A stretch of 64,000 bases of DNA from Cloeon dipterum (GCF_949628265.1 NC_088788.1:11098001-11162000); one strand, 5' to 3'. Counted from the stretch's first letter, positions 9,371-23,700 are shown. Notes: a model not told the origin generated them from the letters alone. Numbers and translations: made by a program.

Positions 9371-12300
9371 TCAAACGATTGAGAAATTAGAAGCTCGAGC
9401 ATCAACTCCGTAAACGCCCTTTGTCCATTTTTCAAACTCGGTTGAGGAGGTGAAAATGTTGAGCATCTTTTTGCCGAGAACCAACTCCAATTCTACCTGC
9501 TGGGTGATCCGGCACTGATAAATATCCAAACAAAGCTGGAAATAACATACCTGGAATTAATCTATCTCTAATTTATAAAAAAATCTTACCTGAAGAATTT
9601 TATCCGGTGAAACCATCTCGTCAAACATCATATCAAAAGCATTTCGCTGCCAAATTTTTGCCAAGTACGTCCACAGAGACAGAATCACGCCCACATACAT
9701 TCCAATGAGCCTTGAAAAATCGCCGTTTTAGTTAAAATGGTTTTAATTTCGCTGAACACCTCACCCTCCAAATTTCTTCACAAATCCAAACAAGGGCGGG
9801 CGCGACGAGAAAAGGAAAATGTTCAGCGTCTTCGTCTTGCAGCCAAGATCGTAAGGCAGTTTGGACAGGTGCTGCTCGTATTCCTCGGTGAGACAGGAAG
9901 AGACTATCCTCCAAGCGAAGTGATCCTTGATTTGGTGGAGCCAAACGTACACAGCGTCCACAGAAGGGTCTTTATCCTTTGTTACTAAAAATTTAAAAAC
10001 AAAATTAATACCGACGTCATAATGATCACAAAATACAAACTCATTAAGCTTTTGATATTGATTGACGGTGCAGTGCGGTGGAAGTAAAGGAATTTCGTCA
10101 GCAAACTGGTGAAACCGAGTGCCATCTTAAATCCTCCAGCCTCAATCATATCTGCCAGATAATTTATCTCTCGCCTGTACAAAACAGTTGTGTGGTCGTT
10201 GAAGTCTTCATCCCCTTCCACTTCTCTCTCAACAACCCATTTTATTGTCGGACGCAGGGTGGTCACTAAAATCGTATAGTATGTACTAAATAAAACAGTT
10301 AAATTACGCAATTTTTTACTGTTCCGTAAAGTCTTTGCAATGTCACGTCTGCTCTTCGCGGGAGACCACCTTGTAATGGAAGTTGTGGGCAACTTGGCCA
10401 CCACAACATCGTCGTGTTTGAATTTATTGAGGAATGTGAAGGCAGCTCTATTTGTGGCGTAGTGATTCTTCATTTTCTCGTACATCTGGAAGGTAATGCT
10501 GTCGCAACGAGATTAATAAACGTCAGCAGAGGCATTAAAACAATGTTGCAAAATGCAAAACCCAAAAATCTTAATTCAAATTAATTTGATAAATTTTTTA
10601 ACTGATTTTTTTATAACATCGAATATCATTTCATCGTTTACTTTCAATATCAGTCGCATCTCACGCAAGGAAACTCTGGATTCTACGTTTTAGTTTTTGG
10701 TGAAATTATATTTATATGGAATTTTCCGGTTAAATCCTGATTTTTTAATTTGACCCGAAAATTTGTTGATGGCTATTTGATAATCTCTTCATATTTTTTA
10801 AGCTGTTTCTTTAGCTTTATTATTTTGGTGTCTTTAGGAAAATAGATTTAATTGTAATAATTCATTTCCAAAGTCTCCAATTGATAAAAAAAAATTATCA
10901 GCATTCAGAATATTCTTGACTTATGGTTCTACTGTAAACCATTAAAACTTTCAAACATTTAAGAGAAATTTCCAGTTTTTCTCAGAATGTAAAGATCGAT
11001 TTGCTTATATGGGCCAAATTTAATCCAAAACCTGTATTTATAAATCGATTTTGATAATTTGGTTCACTTTCTTCAAGACCCATAAATCACTAAAACGTCG
11101 AATGAAATGTTTTCTACCAATGTACATGTTTTTCATCATAAAAGCCTTCACAAATTCAATGGTTAAACAAAATTTCGAATCTGAAAAAGAGTTTTCCTAT
11201 CAGGCTGGCGAAAAGTGCTAGTTAATTTATGGCAACTAAAGTATTCCGCCCCTAAAGACGTGTTAGCCTCCATAAATTAAGAAAAAAAAATACAAGTAAC
11301 TGAGTCAGACGTTGTTAAAAACCGTTCGGGGAGCTTTTTTAAATTTGCAATCTCTTACGGGTAGAAGGTGGACACGCGTTGCTGGTACATCAGTCCAAGT
11401 ACGGGACTGCTTAGCTCGAGCTGCAAATATTTGAACGGGTTTGGGGGGGTCATTTCGTTTTCCAGCGTGTAGTAGATGAGAGGCGCGGCGATGAAAATCA
11501 GCATGGCCAGAATGGCGAAGAGGCCGACAACCGTTTTTATCTTTGTCCGTGTGCGCCGGTTCGTCAGATATTTATACTCATTGACTCTCTCGCACTGAAA
11601 ATGATGAATCTTGCCATTCTGACTGCATAATTTGAAAATAATAATACCTTCACGCGAAAGACCAAGTCGAAAATGCTCTCGATCAGCACAAACTCTTCTC
11701 TGGACAGAAGGGTTTTCGTGAAAAAGAAGTCGATTGAGCGACGCACTGGCTCCAGGAACGGAACGTTGCTGTAGCTAAATTTCCTCGGTATTGGTTTGAG
11801 GTGGAAATTAATCAAGGGCTCACATCAGAAACGCCTGTTTGTTGAGGGGACTGAAGCTTTGGCACAACACGCTCACGGCCGAGCATCGCGAGTGGCGGGT
11901 TCGCACTTGATACGCGGACAGTAGGAGGTAGATGGACTGCAGGAAGTAGTAAAGCTTCTGCAAGAATTTGTGCCCGAATCGCCTGGAAAGTCGGAAATGT
12001 CCTAAATAAATTTTTAGGGATTTCTTCACCAGGTATCAGATCACATTTTTTTTATCTAATTTACTTATGTTTGCAATGCTTGAGAATCGATTGGCTGGAA
12101 ATAAATTACAAAATCCGCACCTGTTGGTCAAGTGTGGGACAAAATGGAAGAGCCAAAAATGCAGCGTCAGGTACACGATCGCGTGGAAAACCTGTCTCGA
12201 GCGAAATGCTGCGCTGACATACAAAATCCGGTCGAGGGCCATTCCAATCAGGTGTAGAAATACCACAACTAAAAACATGACGGGGATCGTGTCTGAATCT

Positions 12301-15300
12301 AGATCAACCGCTGATGTTCCGTCATTGTCGAGCGTCTCAGCCTGGGCCATTCGTAATTTAGATTCGATCACGAGATTTTGAGCATTATTTATCTTGCGCA
12401 CTCACCGCGAACGAACTGAAGCTGCCAAGCACGATGAGGGTGCTGGCCACTTGAATGACGAAAATACTCGAGAAGACGTCCACGAATGCCACACGCGGAC
12501 ATTTCCTCTGAAGGTTCATAGGGGCATCCCACAGACCGATATTTCGGAGGATTGACCTTTGTAAATAAAATTTAAGTCTAGAAAATATTTAAAGCCATCC
12601 AAAAAGAGAAAGTGCTGGTTATGGTTACAAACGAGAATCTCAAAGGGTTGCGGTTTATTACCACCCCGATTTTCACCACTTCTGTTTCTCATTTATCAGT
12701 TATTCATTAATCATAAGAACTGCATGCAGTAATATTTTTTGTTACGTCAAAAAATAGTTTTTTAAACTTTTAGACTTGATTGAATTTTTCCAATCCTTTC
12801 CAGGGATTTCAAAACCCCGCATTTTAACGGAAAACTCGCTGCATTGCAATACAATTTTTTCGCTAGGTTTTCTGTCAATTTCTCATTTCTCATAAACAAT
12901 TGCACCAGTACAGCACTTTCAAATTAAATTTATGACGAAAAATACTTGTGCCAAATGATGGAGACCAGAAGAAAGGCCTCCAGGTACGCAGAGGAGCCTC
13001 CGAGCCGAATGATCACTTCTTGTCCAAAATCATGCGGAGCCCCCACTTTTCCAACGATCTGAGAAACGCACAAGTTAAAAATAAAAATAATAATATGTTA
13101 AAACTGCTCACGATGGCAAACATCACCAAAGTGAGGCCGTTCCAGTAGAGGTTCGAGGGTCGAGGATACTTGGTGGACGCGTAGAGCACCAAGAGCGGCA
13201 GGGGCAGCGTGTAGAAGGAGCGGTAGTGGAAGGCCTGCAGGTAGTAGATGGTGATGAAGCTGACGTACTGCGAGTGGGCGCGCATGCACGTCCAGAAGGC
13301 CTGCAGGAGCTGCACGGGCCGCGGCTTCCACAGGATGTTGTACAGATTGTTGGCCTCGTACTGCGCCCACAGCGCGTCCAGTTCTTCTTCCGTCGGCTCG
13401 CGCTGCTCGTTCGACTTGAGGCTATTTCGGTCTCCTTTGACCTCCTTTAGCCGGCTGCTCAGGCCAAATTCGATGAACCGGAAGACCAGGGTTGTGCTCC
13501 ACAGCCACACTGTCAAGCCGTAAGGCATTTGCTCTTCGCCGACGCTCTTAGGAATTTCGACAACTAGACAGAAATGCGTCAAAATACAAAACAGTCGGAA
13601 AAACCATGAATCAATATCAATATATATATTCTTGCTACTTAGTTTTTTCACCGCACTGATTTTTACAGTCGTTTTTTTTATAAATAAATGATTTTTCGAT
13701 TTTTTCCGAGCCAATATTGTAAATAAGCGGTCATAGGGGACAAAATTTGCCGCTTTGTTGAGTAATTAATTTAAAAATGCATCAGCAGAATATTTTGTCT
13801 TTTCTCATGTCTCAATTCGAGGTCACGGGCAATTAATTGGCAAATTACTAAAACTCTTTAAGTGCAACAAATAACGTGTGCATATTGGTAAAAATTAAAA
13901 AAAAATGTGCATTGCATTAAAAAACTTATAACTGAAAAAACGCCAATTTAAAGGTTTTTACATTTTTTTTGCGTTTTTCCGGATTAATGATCCAAAAAAT
14001 AGTAAGCTCTTTGCGCCTTATAAGACAGAGTAAGAAAAATTGAGAAGATCCATAGATTTGTGGAATCAGTGGCAAAAATTATATTTCTTACATTTTAAGC
14101 ATCCAAGTATGGTAGCTAACAAGTAGTTAATATTCAAATTTCGGTAAAAAGCAAAAAATTGCAGAAAACCTTGCAATATATTCTGCAATGGGGGTTTTCT
14201 GGTAAAATGCAAACCCTACCCCCAGCCGCTATCAAAATTTACCTCTGTTCATTACAGCATTCTTCAGCAGAGGTGCAGCTTGAAGATGCTCTGATGCTGA
14301 AAGCAAGAATTAATTTTTGCATAATTATATATTTTAAGGACATTTTACAAAGTCTAGATTCCATGTGCTTCTTCAGTTCAGCAGTGTAATCGGTTTTCTT
14401 TTTTATCTGCATCTGTGCCCCTTTAGCTTGGAGGAAAGTGCCCCTGTTGGAGAAAATGTATTTCGGTTCTACACTGAAATAATTAAAATTTAATACCAAT
14501 TCCGTAGATAGTGTCTCGCCTGATATTCGCGTTTAATTTGCAAAAAATAGTTGCTCTCAATCAGCCTGCGAACTAACAAGAGCAGTCCAACGTAAATGGC
14601 GTCAAAGTAGAAGGTGTCCGTAACTGCTTGGAAAAGGCCTGAAAAAATTAATGTAATAACCACAGAAAAGTCACTTTTTTAACGGAGTTTTCACGAAGAA
14701 ATATGAAAATCTCCTCACTTCGTTGTAGCAGCTTTTCTTTCGACAAGTTTTCCATGGAGAAGACGAGAAATTTGATGTTGATCGTGAGAAAAGTAAAGCC
14801 AAGTAAGAACTGGAAGCTGCGTCTGATGAGGTAAATGCTCCTCAAATAGAGTTTGAAGGAACCCTTTGCCATGATGTAACACGCCACGGTTAGGTATCCT
14901 ACGCTAAATTGGTTGGGGTTGTGAAGGCTGGTGAAAATGATGAACACTAGGGTGAGATAGGGGAAGTTGGGCAGAACGAAGCACTTTATCACGTCGAGCC
15001 ATGTGCTGAAAAAAGAAGCGAAATTTTAAAGCAGTCCACGGCGTTTGGTATAGGCAACCGTCGCATTTGACATGACGAGCAAAATGCCTACTCCGGGATC
15101 TGGCAGGCGTTCAAGAGAATTATTGATAATATTGCGAAACTCAAGAAAATCTTTGTTGTAAAATGCAAATTCCAAATCCCTAAGAATTCAGTTACAGCCA
15201 AAATTAATCTAGGGTAGCGCCGCAATTATTAGTGAAAAGTGGTTGAAAAGTTATTTCCGAGACTGGATAAAACTACCTCGCAAATTAAATAACTCGAATA

Positions 15301-17253
15301 AGACTCTTAAACAAAAGTGAAACAAAAAGTGAATAAATTTTTGTTTGTATTTTTTGTTTTGTTATGAATTATGAAATACCTGTGATTAGCAGCTAATCGA
15401 GCACCTGCCGATAATTCATCTGAATTGCATGGTGGGCGACTGTTATGTTCATAAATATATATTTTCTTCGAAAAAGTTAGAATGCTTTTCAAATTGCTAG
15501 GACTACTGTCTTCCCTACTGCTTGAAAATGTCATGTTAGATAGATCTCAAACGAGAGGAATCGAAATACATGCCAAGAAAAGTGATTAAGCGCTGTAAAT
15601 TTTGGCGGGAATAGATAAATTTGAATTCGAAATGTGGCAAGGTCCTCTTCTGATTTTTGCACTGTCGGAAAATCGTTAAATCTAAAAATTTTTATTGTAA
15701 ATTCTAATTTTCAGCTGTTACTCTGTATCAATCCACTTTAATAATAACACTCACTCTTGCGTCTGCATAAAGTCGTCAACCTCAATTTTGAAGTCAGGGT
15801 CGTCAAAATTGCGCCACTGCTCGGTGTTTTTGCCGCCGTATTTTTCCCAATGCCCGTTTAATACCCAGATTTGTCTACTAATCATCAGTGTGACAAAATA
15901 GTTCCCTGGGAATAAATTATCTTTGTAAAATTAAATTTGGAAAAAAATATTAATACAAATCATATCAAAACTCGTAATGAATTTCTTGATAATCACGACT
16001 TGCAGAGATCCTGGCAGGAAAGCTTGCATCATGTCCCGCACCAGGGAGATTGATTGTTCTAATAAAAGCATTTTCCTTATTATTAAATTATTTAAAAAAT
16101 AATTTGTAGCACCTGTTGTTGAATGGAATGGTTTCTCACTAGTCTCCACGATGTATTTGAATACGAGATACATTCCCACCTGTGCCCTGACAAATGGCCA
16201 AAATTTGCGCATCGAGGACCTCGGCAGCACCATCAGCCAGAGCATGATGGACAGACCCACGTCTAACACGTTGATTCCGATGCACAGCTGCATTGCAATG
16301 GAGAACCAGCAAATCTGAATTATAATTGCCATTATGAAGTGTATCCCTGTTTTCCTCTGCAATAATTGATCGGAATACCGCAACGCCGAATTTGTAGAAG
16401 ACGAAATTGATCATGTATTTGCAGAACTCCCTGCAGCCCAAGTCTGCGTGTCTGCGTTGTATGGTTGGGAAAAGAACGCACATCCGGTTGGCACGGACAA
16501 CGTCTAATTCCTGCATTGCGCAACTCAGGAAGATCAGCATCAGTGTCACTATCAGGGGTGTCAATTGAAAGGGAGTAAAATAAAAAATTCTGGCACGAAC
16601 GGAATGAGTTGAGAATTTGCTGGGATTCTTCAAAGGTCCAAATTTCAGTTTTTGCTTTGTTGAGGTGCGTCAAGGCATCAATCACGTCCTCCTAAAATTT
16701 TCATTTAATTTTTTTTCCCGTCAAAAGATACACCAGAAACCGTCTCATTAGTTTTAAAGTCATCGTTGTTGAAAATTGGCTTGAATTTGAGAAACATCAT
16801 TGCAGAGCCCAGGTAAGCACCCATTATCTTGAGCAGAACATTCTGGACGGTGTTTCCGACAAAAATGGCAGCGATGGCAAGGGCAAACAGAGGAATATTC
16901 ATTTGATATACCTGTAAAAAGCTCTCGTTCGAGTCACTAGGCTATAATTTAAATAATCTCATTTGAATTACGTGCAAACAACAAAAGGCAGCCACGGCCA
17001 AAAGCGCTATGGCACGGTGGTGGTTTGCGTATGTGATGGCGACGATCGTTTCAAGGTACCAATTGATGCGGAACAGGGCCTTGCTTATGTCCTCTTTGGA
17101 GTGCTGGCTTGCAAAAGAGCGGAGGTTATTGAAAATGGATTGGGACCGCATGGGCTGTTTTGCAGGTCCAGCCGAAGGTGGTGCCTTTCGTTCATCCTTC
17201 AGGAAGTATGTCCATGCTTCCGAGTCTTTGCTTGAGGCTGGAGCTGGTTTCAT
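9371..17253 (-). CDS. Short, divergent Piezo-like mechanosensitive channel
   Basis: Piezo-family protein: trimeric mechanically gated cation channels. About 22 exons join by phase to roughly 1,390 residues; canonical Piezos are about 2,500. Family landmarks in order: FYKFGVAICW (near 16390-16300); TWLDVIKCFVLPNF and FSVGYL (15005 on); YFLQIKREYQARHYL followed by a charged helix (beam-like, 14620-14250); LPLPLLVLYASTKYPRP (13200); SILRNIGLWD (12540); HFWLFHFVPHLTNRRFGHKF and LLLSAYQVR (12120-11900); a cap region (11400-9760); LIGMYVGVILSLW (pore helix region, 9710); and the end LDIYQCRITQQVELEL...FEKWT. The N-terminal blade repeats are missing: POLE begins 478 nt upstream on the same strand. 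The start is uncertain; the first in-frame ATG is at 17253, but the frame is open to about 17385. Confidence 0.85.
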
Positions 17254-17730
17254 CGTGAATCCTGTTTTTCTCACTGATGCATCTGGGTTTGATGAAGGTT
17301 TTGTAGTATTTATGGATGTTGACACTCTTTTGGGGGTATTTGGAGCGATTGATTGATGTTCTTTTTGATGCGTTTGAAGAATTCTTTACTTAGTCTGAGA
17401 CTTTAGAAGTCGTCTTCGACATAATTGTACAAAAACGTTTCAGCCCTTTGAATTAATTCTGCACAACAATCAAGAAGACGTAACAACTTCTAACAATCTG
17501 CTTTTGCATTTTAACTCCACCTCATTCTAAAAGCGGGCAAAAATACGCATAAATCCAAATTTAAGCTCCTATAAATTGAAGAGATTTGTCAGACATTAAT
17601 GTACTACATAAGGATTTCAAAAAGGCGAAATATTTAAAAGAAAATAATAATTTTTAAATCTTAAAATAATTTGGAGTTTTTATTAAGTTACCAACAGCAT
17701 AAAAATACCTAAAAAAATAAGGATCTGTAA
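17254..17730. other. Intergenic space between POLE and the Piezo-like gene
   Basis: Only 478 nt separate the POLE stop (17731) from the first in-frame ATG of the Piezo-like gene. An open frame runs upstream of that ATG to a TAA near 17385. A separate short ATG frame lies at 17422-17390. No room is visible here for missing blade exons. Confidence 0.5.
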
Positions 17731-20700
17731 CTACCTAGTGGTAGCCCACTCCATGGTTTCAAACAGGATAGACATTTTAAAAGTTTGGGCTAATGATGAC
17801 AGGTTGTACACGTATTTCCCAAACTGTTTGGGGTCCTGCAAGGTGATGAATGGCGAAGCGCAGGCACACCTCAACGGCATATTCTCCATTTTCACCTGTC
17901 GGCACCTGGAGCACTGCAGGTCTTGCAAATTGTATGAAATCATCCGTTTGTTGAAATGTTCAATTAGCAGAAACTCGACTTCAGTGGGCGTGATTCCTCG
18001 TCTGCATCCGGGACACTCCCAAGGCAACCTTAAGCAGTGTTAAGAGATTTACAAAATATTTTTGAAAGCAAACACTCACGATTTGTCTTCTGGATCTTCA
18101 AGGTCCTGCCACAAACAATTCTTCACTAAGTCCAGGTCGAAGCACAAGCTGCAATTGTGACAGAGGACGTCTGACAAGACTACAGAATCACATGGGTCTT
18201 TCCACTCGGCTTGGTCGCTGAATTCACTGACGCCAATCAGCCTTAGCATGTTCCGCCTAAGAGCACCAACCTGCAATCAGATAATTGTGATGAATGAAAA
18301 TTATGGATTAAGTGATCTTTTTTTATCAAGCACAGGACTGAAATCTAGAGGTCACAGCAGCACAATTTCGAAAGTGAAGTTTGATAGAGCTTAAGAAAGG
18401 CAAATGGTCAATTGTTTCTCCCACTTTTATATTTTTCTGGCGGATTACTGAGACCTACATATATTAAAATCAAATGAAGTTACAAGTTACGCAATTACAA
18501 AGAAGCTAAATCACAAAATAATTATTAATAAATTCTGCATATTAGTTTACCTCTATCTGGACTGTGCTGTCCAATTCCAGCACTTTACAAATCGCCTTTG
18601 TGAACTCCAAAGCTGGAGACCCGAGCTCACTGTTCATCGTCGTCAGGTAATTGGCTTCCTTACCCTTGAAGCGGCCTAAGTTTCCAGGAAGCTTTCTGTT
18701 GAGCTGGTCGATAATGCTGGGGAACGTTTTCGTTTTAATTCAAACCCAAATTTCAACAAATTTAAACTTACTGGTAGAGTTTCTGCCCCAGGTCACCACT
18801 GATAAGACTCTTGGCGTAATCCGCTGCCGATTGCTGGACAGAACCAAGAGGGGTGGCTTGCGACATGGTCCTTTTGCGAACCGGAGTGTCCTCTTGGCCA
18901 ACCCTGCTCACCTGGGCCTCCAGGAGCTTCATGAACGTGGCGCTCACGTAGCCAGCGACAAGCGCGTTGAAGTTCTCTCTGCAGCCTGCCTCGTTGGGCA
19001 GCCCCATGGCCAGACTCCACTCCATCTCGATTTCAGGCTCTTCTGAGGCTTCACCATCACTGCCCTCTTCGTCGCCTTCCTCATCTTCTTCGATTTCGTC
19101 CATGCCTCGCTGGCTCTTGACAGGGGATTTCTGCATTATGCTTTGCTCCTCCATCATGTCGTCGGTCACTTTGCCTTTCACTCCAGCGTAGTTTGTCTGC
19201 AAATGGTTATAAGTTAAAAATTAAGAATAAACCCTTCTGAGAAATTGAAATTTGTAAACCAATTGTAGTTTTAATTTCCGATTTCCCCTTGAGATTAAAA
19301 GGTTGATGAGTTGATGGCCATGAAATAAAACTTACCGGTCCTTGCCACAAAAGGTACTGCCAGCAGTCCTTGAACTTGACGTCGACGCAGTGAAAGAGTT
19401 CCTTGTTTGAGATGCTATCGACCACAAAATTGGTGTAGGTTACAGCATCCACGATATTCGTTTTTTTGGTGCTGATGATGATTCTGTTGAGGTTTGCGAA
19501 TACAACTGAGCTGCCCATGCGTCGAAACTCAGCCACAAGCTAGGAAGGAAAATATTCGTGAAAGAAATCCGTAAAAAATCTACCAGGAAATTTACCTGCA
19601 AAAACAGCTTCTTCGAGAGGAGCTGGATTGCCTGCCGCAAAGCAGGGTCATAAAGCAACGTGTGGGGAGAGCAGAGCCAACTGCAAACAAATTATATGAG
19701 CTCTTGTGTAACAAAGAATCGCGTGTTCAAACATACTGGTAGAAGTGAACCAGCTGGACGTCAGAGAAAACATTTTTGTGTACAATACAGTCTCTCAGCC
19801 AGCCAGCGACCATGTTTTTCATAATTCGCATTGCACCACTCGAGGTTGACGTTTCGCTAGAGACCGAGGCAGCTCCCCCAACAGAACTGCTTGCACCTGC
19901 CAAGGAACTCACGGAAACTGGTTGAGCTCTGTCAAAAGCGACACTCGATCCAGTTCCTGAAATATGTCACACATAAATTATTGAATTTAAATAATCTACT
20001 ATAAATTGATCAAACCTTCAATATCGTTGATATGCTCTGATTGGACAACAGCTCCAATTGTAATAGACTGCAGGCTCAAGTCCATGCACACGGTGGTGTA
20101 GCAGCCAGGATTGTTGACCGTGATAGACATGACATCCTCATTTGAAGCCATCATTCTGTTCAAAGTTTAGACGATGATTAATTTTAACTTCAATCAAGAA
20201 AATTTAACATTTAATTACTTTTCAAGCACAGGTTCATTCATTGTGATTAAAAAAGTACCACCTAAATTCTTACATGTAATCATCAGCTTCCTTGCCGCCC
20301 AAATCAGGAGTTTCATAGTTTGAGCACCAGAGAATGAAGTTGTTCCTCAGCAAGTGCCTCGAAAACATGAGATCAGTGGCAAAAAGCGCCGCGTCACTGT
20401 CAATGGCTGGCAGGTTGCCGAGCGGCAGGTGCAAGTACCTGCACTGCCGCGTTCGCACCTCTAGCGCCATTGGCATGTCCAAGTAGCGCTTCAGCATTGC
20501 ACGGGTGCCAAGGCGCTGCCAGTCGAGTCGAGTCAGCATCTCGTCCGACTCTGCGTAATTAGCGCCTGGCGTCTGCGTCTGAAGCTGCACCACGGGGAAC
20601 TCAGACAAGCCAGGCATCATGGTCATGATGTCAGACAAATCTGAAGGTTTTAAGAATTGGAACATTTTAATTTATTTTATTGGGAATTGTATTACTCAGG

Positions 20701-23700
20701 GTGGATTGAAGAGCAATCATTGTTGGGCCTTTCTTGTCCTCTTTGAAGCTCTGAAGGGCTCTTTGCACTTGACGGAAGGCAATTCGTAGATCTGTTTCAA
20801 CTTTGACATCGTAAGCGAGTTCGGGAGGAGGGAGCATCTTCATGTCTGTGCCGTCATTCAATCTAAAAATAAGGAAAAGTTTTTAAAATGTAGATGAAAA
20901 ATGTTGAAAAAAATAAATAAAGTGTGCATGGAAATCAATCATGGTTGAAAAATATTTTCAAACAACTTCCCTTCATTGATATGGCACATTGTTAAAGAGT
21001 GATCAAAATAATCCATAATTATGTAAAAATAATTCTTAAAATAGGTCCACTCAAGATTGATTGCAAAAATCATTTGTCCAAATATTAATAAAGCCTTAAC
21101 CAACAAGGATGGAGTCTTGATTTAATTTTTCTGTCTAATAAAAAAAGGACTTCCATTGACGCACACACATAGAAGTGAAAAATTAAAAATCATCATTATT
21201 TTTTATGAAATGTTACCTAGCATTCCTCTCAGCAGTGTACAAGGCGCTGATGTTGGGCATCTGATTAGTGCGCACACTGTCGACAGCAACAAACACTGCC
21301 TTCTTTGTTGGCGGCATGATGATGCAAATCAGGGCGCGCGGACTCGGCGCAGGAGCCCTGAACACGCACATGCAGAGCGCGTGAACTGAGCCCGACGAGA
21401 GGTAGGGTCCTTGGCCCATCTCCTGGCCCTTTGAATGGAGCTGCTCTAGCGTGAATGTGTTTTCTCCGACTTGCGAGTCGAAGCCTTCGAATCCTTTGGC
21501 AACTCCACACACGCAGCCCAACTGCACCAGCGCACGGAAGTCCAATGGAACTTGTGTTTCGTAAACACCAATGATGTCAGGCATGGATAGATTTCCAATA
21601 AGGTTGCTGGAGCGAAAAATTATTAGTCTCCGATCCAAATTAAAAGGCTATCGTGAGGACTTACTCGCTGTATTTCTGGAATTGCTCTTCAGGGACAGTG
21701 TAACGGTAAAGCTGGTTCACAGGCTGGCCCCTCGGCAGGTTTCGGTTGACGGCCCTCCAAATTGAGCCCTCCTCGTGGGCTCTTTCTTCAGGCATGGGAG
21801 ATCTTCGATTGACATAGAAAATTCTTGGTACGACCAGTCGAATCTGGAATGCATTTGAATTAAGAGTTTTGTACTTTTTTACTAGGTAATTCACCAACCT
21901 GATGAAGTTCAGAGCCAACCAATGCCCACAATTTGAACACTCCAGGCTCGCTGGTGTGCGCAAGTTGAATTACTTGCCACGTGCTAGTCAGCAACGTGTG
22001 CTGAGCTCGGCGCAGAAATCCTCCAATGGTGCTAGTCGCACTTTTGGACGAGGCAATTTTGTTGCTCACGGTCTTACCACTGGTATTCTGGTTGGTGCGT
22101 GACGCCGAGAGTTTAGCTCGCAACTTCATTTGTTTCCGTTCATCAGCCATGATTTTCCACTTCTTTTTGTGATACTCTAACCATTCTTCTAGATCTTCCT
22201 ACAAGAAAGAAAAACCATTTTATGAGTGCACAAGTTAACTCATGAAAATGGTTCTAATCAATGCAAAAACCTACCAAACCTACGAGTTAACACGCAAATA
22301 TAAATGAAAATTAAAAAAAAATCAACAATTAGCTCAATTAACGATTATTTTGTTATCTGTAGGAGCTATTCTTTTCTAGAGCGAATAATCCCCATAATTT
22401 CAGAACTATTATAAAAATATTTTTGTGTTCTCCTTCACCTCATTCAATTTTGATGCTTAAATGAATCCTTAAAATGTAATCTTCTGTTTACGTTATAAGA
22501 GTTAGCAATAACACACACTTTGAGCCACCCATTCCTTATTTTTTGTTCGCTCACGGGAGAGGGAGATTGTAAAATCTAATTTTAATTTAATAGCCTCCAA
22601 CATTTTTTCACTTTGTATAGTTTAAAATGTTTTGCTGTAAAATTCAGAGCCTAATTTAATCCTGTGCTATTGTGCTTTTTAACAAATTATTTTACGAAGC
22701 GGCAAAAGAAAAGCTAATGACCTACCCCTGGTTTAGGAGGGTTGCCCAGAACAGAGCGCCAGTCTTTAGCTCCATCTGATGAATCGGTAGATCCAAATTT
22801 GCGCTTAGTACAAGTTGCGACTACAGGTCCTTGACTGTTCCTTTTAGGTTGACCCAAGTCTTCAACATCAACAATTTCTGCGCTTTCCCCATTCTGAGAA
22901 GGTTAAAATGAAGACAGTACATAAATGGTAAAAAATTTACAAACCTCATCCAAATCATCCTGCACCCTAGGGGGAAGTTTCTGGAACATGGCGTCGATTT
23001 TTCTTTGCTTTCTGGAGTCACCCTTTTCGGCCAACTTCCTGTGAAGCCAGTCAGGGTGGCGGACACGCGGCACAGGATTCGCAACGCCCTGCATTGCGGC
23101 GGGGATCGTAACGATCTTCTGAATGCAGCCGCCAAGTCTCTCAATGTAGTAACCCCAATCAAGCACTGACCGGATGTCAAAGTCTTCGAGCGTTGAGTCT
23201 TTCAGCCAGCGACACAAATAGTGCCTCTTGACGCTCTCCTCCGCCTGGAAAATGGCTACGGGGACAGCTCTATCCGTGACGGGCGACCCTTCTGGTTGCT
23301 TCGACACGATGAACCTGCAGGCTAAGCCAGCGTCCTTCACCATCTGGTCACCGAGGAACTCAGCGAGTCGCTTGGCAGTGCTGATTGAAGTTGACTTCTG
23401 CGCTCCGTATTCTTCCAGTTTCTTGGACATGCTCCTGTTTTCTGACACCAGATCCATCAGCTCAGTATCAGACAGGTTGCTAGCCTTGGTGTAGAGCACG
23501 TCGAGCCAGTAGTCGGCCACTTTAGCCACGTTCGCGTAACACTCATCAAGCGTGTCTCCTTTGAGGAAAGCTTCGAAGACCGCGCTCTGGAACACTTTAA
23601 TCAACCGCAGCTCTCCTCTCCTCTTCACCTCAAAACCTTTCAACTCGGCCAAAGATCCGTCGTCGTTGAAGACAGCATAGCGCTTCTTAAGCCTCTTTCC

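Noticed and set aside
14444-14497. Apparent frameshift or 23-nt micro-intron in the Piezo-like gene
   Set aside because: A 53-nt intron ending at TCCAACAG restores the frame and the family alignment (YQARHYLRNWGTFL), so no break is needed.
16320-16390. Apparent frame break after FYKFG in the Piezo-like gene
   Set aside because: A 64-nt intron (GCG|GTATTC to AATTCAG|ATT) joins KFGVA to ICWFS, matching KFGLEIC of other Piezos. The gene looks intact.
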